In this document: piece by piece, positions 57,548-64,000 of the stretch
Layout: each line of letters begins with the position of its first letter
Position numbering within the stretch: the first letter of the stretch is position 1
NCBI RefSeq assembly: GCF_001619985.1
Contig: NW_017264199.1
Span: 124,001-188,000, forward strand
Source of the DNA: Xylona heveae TC161
Lineage: Eukaryota > Ascomycota > Xylonomycetes > Xylonales > Xylonaceae
Length of the DNA stretch: 64,000 nucleotides
Direction: 5' to 3'
Position numbers and translations under genes: made by a program
Notes under the pieces: model-generated
Told to the model about the DNA's origin: nothing
Seen by the model: only the letters and a program-made list of their open reading frames with translations
The model's database searches: none

Positions 57548-59049
57548 ATGGGCCACGAAGGTAGCGATGCTCTATTCCGATGGCTGCTGGACACTCGGAA
57601 ATGGGTAGTCGAGGTCCATCCTGACAGTCAGGTGCGTTATATCCGTGCTTTTTTCCTATAATTTATTTCCCCGTGCACGCGATGAAAAAGAAGGAGTTCA
57701 AAGTCAAAAAAATAAAAATAAGAAAAGAGAAATGAAATGATATGAAAAATGGATACATTACACCAAGTAACCCTGTTTACGTGGAGCAAAACAAAGCAGA
57801 AACTGAATCTTAATGTTAAAGCTCCTGCTGACTTGGATATTAGTATCAACGCGCACTCCACAAAATCACAGCAGACGAACAAAAAGCCGTGGGCAAGTAC
57901 TTGCACGACAAGGACCGCCTGATGAGCCTGGGGTCGCATCTGCTCAAGTACAGCGCGATATCAACCGTCTGCGGGACCTCTTGGTCCGACATTTCCATTG
58001 GACGGGATGAATTTGGCAAACCCATCTACGTCACCTCTCCTTTGCCTCATAATGCTTCTACTCTTCCCTCCTCTCTGAACTCTACCTCTTCCAATCCCGT
58101 CCCTTCTGCCCGGCCCATCCAATTCAATGTCTCGCATCAAGCTGGCCTCGTCGCGCTGGTGGGCATTCCGTCTAGCTCAGTAAGAGTCGGAATCGACATT
58201 GTATGTGTCGACGAACGAGACGACTACAAGTCGATTCAGCGGCGGGGAGGCATGGCAGAGTGGGTAAGCATGTACGACGAGGTCTTTTCGGCGGGTGAAA
58301 TCAGCGACATGAAGCGCTGCGCGTGCGGCGTTGACCTTGACCTTGACCTCGCCTCTGAGGACTCAACAGGGACGGGGACGGCACCAGGGACTGTGCCGGA
58401 GACGCAGACACACGTCTCAGCCGACGAACTCGCCCCCGTCATCCAAGACGGCGCTCGTCCGCTTCGTCCCAACACCGAAGTCACACTGCGGCTGCATTCA
58501 GGCCGGATCGTCACCTTCAACGCCAACCTCATCATCGATGCCCAACTGCGGCTCTTCTATGCCCATTGGTGTCTGAAAGAAGCGTATATCAAAATGACCG
58601 GCGAGGCGTTACTGGCCGGGTGGTTGAAGGAGTTGGAGTTTCGCAATGTCAGGCCGCCGAAGCCTGCTGGGCCGAGAGCGATCGAGGCCCAGCTTGTGGG
58701 CTTAGGAGGGATCCAGGCCCAGTCTGTAGGCTTGGGAGGGAGCCTGGGTCAGCCTCACGGGCAGAGCCAGAGTCAGCCTAATGACAGAAACCTGGGCCTG
58801 GGCCATGACCAGCCAAAAGGCCACGCAGATCCCCGATGGGGCACAACCGTGACAGACTTTGACACGGTGTTTCGCGGCCAAAAGGTACCCAATTTACGAA
58901 TCGATCTGACGGCGTTTGAGCAGCAATATATGATTGCGACTGCTGTGCTGGAAGCCGGCCCGTCGGAGGATTTCCAGGGTGGTGATGACAAGTTTCCCGA
59001 TTTCAAGGACATAAATCTCGAGCGCGACGTATTTCCTTTGTCGGGGTAA
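57548..59049 (+). CDS. npgA: 4'-phosphopantetheinyl transferase (NpgA/Sfp type)
   Basis: Moves phosphopantetheine from CoA to carrier proteins of polyketide and nonribosomal peptide synthases and of lysine synthesis. Exons 57548-57631 and 57844-59049 give about 429 residues, against about 344 for A. nidulans NpgA. Motifs: KYLHDKDRLMSLGSHLLKY, IQFNVSHQAGLVALVG (P1), VGIDIVCVDER (GID near residue 144, Mg2+), VFSAGEI, and FYAHWCLKEAYIKMTGEALL (W/KExxxK near 270-276). Extra length comes from Thr/Gly-rich sequence near residues 197-235 and a Gly/Gln-rich repeat (GLGG, SVGLGG, GHDQPKGH) between the KEAYIK region and the C-terminus. Probably the single broad-range PPTase of the genome. Confidence 0.93.
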
Positions 59050-59708
59050 TCGTGTTGGAGGTGCTTAAGGGGGGTGGTTGTCACCTTCCTTTTGTTGCAT
59101 ATCATTTTTTGAAATTTGGTTCTCTGGCCTTGTTGCATATTACTGTTTAGATGCGTGGCTTGCATATATACGTCCCGCATCATTTGCATTGCATAGCAGC
59201 ACATATCTTGACTCCTTCGTTTTCCATCATCATCATCCAGCGGGCGTTCTTCTCATATTTGCATTCAAATTTCAACTACTCCATGCATCTTCTTTCTTTC
59301 ATTTGGTTGTATATGACATCGCATAGCATGTAATCGCTTTTACGAGTCGGCATAACTCTTATATATATTTATTTCGACACGAGGACACTAGAAACGACAA
59401 GTCAATGTAATTTTTTCCCTCTGAACCTACCTGGAATATATCACATGAACACGAGGCACTGTATGATCATGTACGGATTGAGATAATTTCCAAGCAGCGA
59501 CACAAGAGTTTACATGACGAAATCTGGAAACAAGTGGACATGTATATCATACCGACGCCCTGATATTGAAACTCAAATGTGGAATATCTAAAACCAACAA
59601 CAACAATAATAACAACCCATTCAAATGAAATGAGAAAAAAAAAAACCACAACAACATGATGAGAAAATAACAGAAAGGAAAGAAAGGAACTAGAACACAA
59701 TCGACATC
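59050..59708. other. Convergent intergenic region
   Basis: 3' ends of the PPTase (+) and flippase (-) genes. Nothing recognised. Confidence 0.45.
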
Positions 59709-62700
59709 CTAAAATGGATTCGAATATCCTCCTCCTCCTCCACCTGCTCCGCCACCACTGCCACTGCTGCTTCCTCCTTGACGGTCTGCCCAGCCGGTAT
59801 TGCCTGCGCCGCCGCCACTCGGGCCCATGGCCGGTCGGGAACTTGCCATTTCACCAAAGCGGCCACGTCCACGAGTGGTATCGTAGGCCTGGAGCACGCG
59901 GGTTTGCGACTCGTCGGCCTGCGAGAAAGCGTAGCCGCGCTGCTTGCGCATGCGTTGGACTTGGCGGACTTTGCGGATGGCTTTTTGGAATTGTTCCATC
60001 CTGTGTAAAGGTTGTTAGTAATTGGTTGAGAGGGATTGAAAATGGACAGGACAAAGGGAATGGGTTGAAAGGATGAAAGGAGATAAATGGATGGATTAAA
60101 ATGTTGAGAGATGAGGGAATGGATTGAAATGATAAAAGGGGATAAAGGAATGGATTGAAACGATACAAGGGGAATAAAAGATGTTGAGAAAGGAAAGATA
60201 GTAGAATAACGTACCGCGGGCGGTAATCTTGGATATTGTATTTCTGAATTTCCTGAATGTGGTGGTATGCTTGCGGGTAGTACATGCGTTTGGCACTAGA
60301 ACACAAAGAATGTTAGTATTCTCCTCTGACTAAAGAGCGACCAGGGTAATCAGGGACGAGGGATAGGCTTACTATTTCCAAGCAAAGTCACGTAGAAGAC
60401 ACAACACTGGAAGGACAAGGCCCATGAGCCAGAACACAGGACTGGTAAACAATCTTCCCAGCACGCCATGATATTCCGTGGAAAAGCCCAGCTTGGGCGC
60501 GACGGTGGCATAGACGGGCAGGAAAATCATCCAGATGATCATCGACCCGGGGATAGCGATGACGGTGTACTTTGTCCAGACATTGGTCACTAGGGCTGCT
60601 TTGCCCAGGACCGTTGCCAGGGCTGCAGTGTACAGGCCGGCTCCCCAGACCCAGTGGCCGGCGACTTTACCGTCGCTCTGGGGCATGTCGTATAGCCAGA
60701 TGAGCTCAGAGGCAAAGTAGAGCAGTAAGGAGTGGTAGAAGCCGTTCAGGATCCATGAGAAGAAGGAATGCATGCGGAAGAAAACGCCACGCTGGCCGAG
60801 CTGGTAGAGTTGCGGGTAGCGGTCGAGAAGGCGAGCGCTGATGAATTGGTCGAAAATGCCCATGACCAGGGGCGGCAAGACGGTAAAGAAGACGTTGTAA
60901 AAGGAAAGTGTCCAAGACTCGTAAATGACTTCACCCGAGAAACTGTTTTGGAAGGAATACTAAAGAGAAAAGTTAAGTTAGGAGAAGGAGGAATGATGAT
61001 TGAGCCGGGGGGGAAGGTTTAAGGGAAGACGAACCCAGAATTGTGTCATGTAGAGAGCAATGTTTTTATAGAATGAATAGAGGATGACTTTGCTGACTCG
61101 CTGATAGCTCCATGAGCCGTGGACGAGCAGCAGTTTGCGGAGATAGCGGAACTGGGCAATGGCTACGTCGGCGCTTCTGGCTGCCTGAAGGCCTTCAACA
61201 CCGCTGATGCCAACGCCGACGTGTGCAGCTTGGATCATGGAAACGTCATTGGCACCGTCGCCAATAGCAAGGAGAATAGCTTTCAAATGTCTCTTGACTA
61301 GCTTAACAACAAGGGCTTTCTGCAGGGGTGAAACACGGCTGTGGAAAAAAAAGTTAGTCTCGGGTTGAAAGTGACAATAAGGCAATGACGGATTAAATAG
61401 GCTTACCAGCAGATTACGGCCTTACACATGACGGCCAGGTCGAGGAACATCTTCTCCATGCTCTTCTCCAGAGCAAAAGTCAGGGATTTACCGTCTATGA
61501 TTAGGGCCAGAGCTTCGAGCTCGGGGCCACCACTGGCATGGTTTCGGATCGCAGTCAGTTTCTTCTGGAGATTGTCCCTGGTTGCCTCTGCATTCTCTTC
61601 ATTAACTATCAAGAGCGTCATGTCCTCGCTAATCAGCTTGCAACTCATGCCAATGTTGATGGCGGTTTCTTGTCGATCTCCCGTCAACACCCAGACTTTG
61701 ATACCCGCCGTCTGCAAGGTGTGGATAGTGTCCGGTACACCATCCTGCAACTTGTCTTCAATGGCAGTCGCACCCAGGAGGACGAAATCGCGCTCAATGA
61801 GCTCGGCTGCTTTGTCGAGTTCGTCGGCACGGTTACCGCTCACAGTCGTCGAAGCCTTCTCAAATATTTTCCACCATTCTTGAAACTCTTGCTCTGGAAT
61901 CTCTCGCATAGAAAGACAAAGAGTACGTAGACCTTCCGATGCATATTCTTCCAGATGCTGCAAGGTGGCTTCAACGATAGGATTATCATTGCCTAGACGT
62001 TCCAAGATGACAGTATCGGCACCCTTTGTATAGCATCTGATCTTGCCGTCGGGGCAACGGTAAATGGTCGACATTCGCTTCCTCGTGGAATTGAACTCGC
62101 AGAGAGCCAGAAGCTCGTACTCGAACTCTTCGCCATTGATCCTTATCATAACCGAACGAGGTTTCCGCGCAACGAATTGGTAGCCTAGGGTAACTGCACC
62201 TTCAACAAGCGCGCCTTCGTCTGGTGAAGCTGCCTGATATTTGATACTATCCGGGCTCGATTCGTTTCTCTCCGGGATGACTGTGTGGCAAGTTGCAAGG
62301 AGCGCCAAGAAATGGTGAATGGCTGTACCTGTCTCATGGCTGGAAAGATTTTGGCGTAATTGTTTGAGGTCGTAAACGGCGCCTTCGATATTGTCTGGGG
62401 TTGCTCTTCGATCTTCAGGAACTTCATCGGCGTACTGGATCCCTCCAATAGAACATTGTCGGAATTCCATCTGGTTGCAGGTCAATGTCCCGGTTTTGTC
62501 GGAAAAGATGTACTCAATCTGACCCAGCTCTTCCACAAGTGATGAGGTGCGGCATGTAGCAGGCGCATCCGTCTTGTCGTAATAGATGTCTAAATCGCAG
62601 TTGATGAGAAATGCTTGGTAATACTTGACAATCTCTATCGTTACGAAAAGGGAAATAGGGACAAGGTTCGAATAAAGGACCCAGTAAGTAAATATGTCTG

Positions 62701-64000
62701 AGAAGAATTGCCCCACGGCATTGGTGTGGCCGTAGTAAAGGTAGGAAAGCTTAGAGTGTGCGGTTATTCGAACAATCAAATCGCCAATGGAGCTGACCAG
62801 ACTCAGGGCAATCAGGATACCGACAAGCATCAAAATTTGCATATTGACCATTCGCTCGACAGCTGTTGTCTTGATTGGAGTCGCAGTGGCATTGCGCATG
62901 AGTTTCGTCTCATGACCGGTAAACACAACAATGCCATGCACCCAGGGAGTGTTTCGCAGTGTAGCGCCTCGAAGCAGCAGCTGGTCGGGGTTCAGCGGAA
63001 GCTCCTTCTCACCGCCGCCAGCTTGCATGGTCATGGTGGCCTCATAAGTATACAGGCTACTGTTTGGTTGCTCGGAACGCACTCTTCCGCCCAGCCTGCT
63101 GAGCTCTGTCGGGCTAACCAAATTCGCAGTCTCCGGAATGGCTTGTTTGATTTTGAGGTTGGTCTCGCCGTCCAAGTTTGCGGTCTCAATGTAGCAGAGA
63201 CCTTCCGGCTCCGAGCTGGCCAACAGCACAAGGTCTGTTGGGAACGGTTCCTCAGACTCGACTCGGACAATGTCGCCCACGGACACATTGACCCATCTCG
63301 TGTTTTCGAATTTCGAGCCTCGAAGCACTCGCGCGTTCGAATAATTGAGCGACTTGTCTGAGCTCTTCCGTTTAAAGTCCTCTATCAACTCTTTACCAGC
63401 AGAGACCAAAAGCACAATGACTAGCGGCCCCACTGTTGTCCATCGATTCGTGGGAGAAATGTTGGGAACCTGTTGCAAGACGGCGGTGAAAAGGAAGAAC
63501 AAGTTGGCATATTTGGAAAATTGCTCAAATAAAAACTTGGGAAGAAAGGTGATGATGTTGTACTTTGCAGTTGAGACGTGATTGTCGACGTATCGGTTGG
63601 CAGAATTCGCAGGAGGATTGTTTAAATGAATGATCCTCGGTCCCAAAGTCGATGGATCGACCTTTCCACGACCAAAGCCAAATTTGAAGCTCCCAGCCGT
63701 TCGCCTCTTGTGCTCGGTCGGCTTGACCCCCTCGTCCGTCCCCTCTGGTTCCAGTCGCGATGCCCGCGCGCCTGCTTCGGTCAAGGGGAGGTCCATCTCC
63801 GAATAATTCGCGCCCATGCCCAGCATGTTCTTGGCCCTGCCCACCAAACCCCCACCTAAGCTGAGAATGCTATTTCGATCCCTAGGCTTGCCGCCCATGA
63901 CATTTGGCAGAGCATGTTCATCAATGTCCCCACCCGCATTGTAATAGCCTTGCATCGATCGATCGTCGGGAAAGTCGTCCAAGTCCGAATATCGTTGGTA
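59709..64000 (-). CDS. DRS2-type P4-ATPase phospholipid flippase, N-terminus outside window
   Basis: Exons 64000-61407 (open to the right), 61338-61035, 60959-60373, 60295-60215 and 60000-59709; about 1285 residues visible. It flips aminophospholipids at the late Golgi. Landmarks: [20 protein letters not shown] then [30 protein letters not shown] (dephosphorylation loop), [16 protein letters not shown] (phosphorylated Asp), [30 protein letters not shown] and [12 protein letters not shown]. Ten membrane segments follow the P4 pattern. The best yeast match in style is Drs2 (DnfB in Aspergillus). The tail has the conserved [20 protein letters not shown] and basic segment, ending in a Gly/Ser-rich run and GYSNPF; an NPF end fits endocytic EH-domain binding. 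No ATG is seen before the edge. Confidence 0.95.
60058..60180. repeat. Imperfect minisatellite in flippase intron
   Basis: Related units of about 32-34 bp containing GGAATGGATTGAAA and GATAAAAGGGGATAAA recur three to four times inside the 60001-60214 intron. Confidence 0.6.

Noticed and set aside
62708-63361. 217-codon plus-strand ORF inside the flippase gene
   Set aside because: Antisense shadow of a strongly conserved P4-ATPase exon.

Overview
The window is nuclear DNA of a filamentous ascomycete (Pezizomycotina, most likely a eurotiomycete). The signs are many short GT-AG introns of roughly 45-140 nt, compact gene spacing, and a gene set typical of the group: an acuJ-type carnitine acetyltransferase, an acuL-type succinate/fumarate carrier, an NpgA-type phosphopantetheinyl transferase, ECM14, twinfilin, CWC15 and a DRS2-type flippase. 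Species level is inference only. Nothing bacterial, no CRISPR array, and no rRNA or tRNA gene was recognised. Exon joins were worked out by hand from splice sites and family motifs.

Left part (1-16 kb): an IAH1-like SGNH esterase cut by the left edge (-), an AIM9/APH-fold kinase with an altered catalytic loop (+), a Gef1-type CLC antiporter (+), the exosome subunit RRP45 (-), a cysteine-rich single-pass surface protein (-), a membrane-anchored TAP-type serine hydrolase (+) and the splicing factor CWC15 (+, eight exons).

Middle (16-48 kb): a Gly/Ser/Tyr repeat protein of DDR48 style (+), carnitine acetyltransferase with both a mitochondrial presequence and a C-terminal AKL (-), a second APH-fold kinase (-), a small charged ORF (-), Mediator subunit MED22 (+), dihydrofolate reductase with a large insertion (+), a 4.5-kb interval without a recognised gene, a 46-residue Cys-rich ORF (+), an OCA6-like phosphatase homologue (-) divergent from twinfilin (+), the succinate/fumarate carrier (+), a DUF7582-like Ser/Pro-rich protein (-), the ECM14 pseudo-carboxypeptidase (-) and an SRPK-like kinase (-).

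Right part (48-64 kb): an SYT1-like Sec7-PH ARF exchange factor (+), an accessory-looking stretch with a Tc1/mariner-type transposase fragment (-) and a trypsin-fold protease homologue with a complete His-Asp-Ser triad (+), then the phosphopantetheinyl transferase (+) and a DRS2-type P4-ATPase running off the right edge (-).

Themes: carnitine acetyltransferase and the succinate/fumarate carrier belong to the same acetate/fatty-acid programme (acetyl and C4-acid traffic between peroxisome, cytosol and mitochondrion), lie about 15 kb apart, and each has two CCTCGG-type hexamers upstream. CLC, the Sec7 protein and the flippase all serve Golgi/endosome membranes. Several enzyme-fold proteins (AIM9-like, OCA6-like, ECM14) have lost expected catalytic residues. 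No convincing new multi-gene system was found; the best candidates for something undescribed are the trypsin-fold protein at 55.0-56.6 kb, the Cys-rich mini-ORF at 32.8 kb and the stop-free 75-nt intron in the Sec7 domain.
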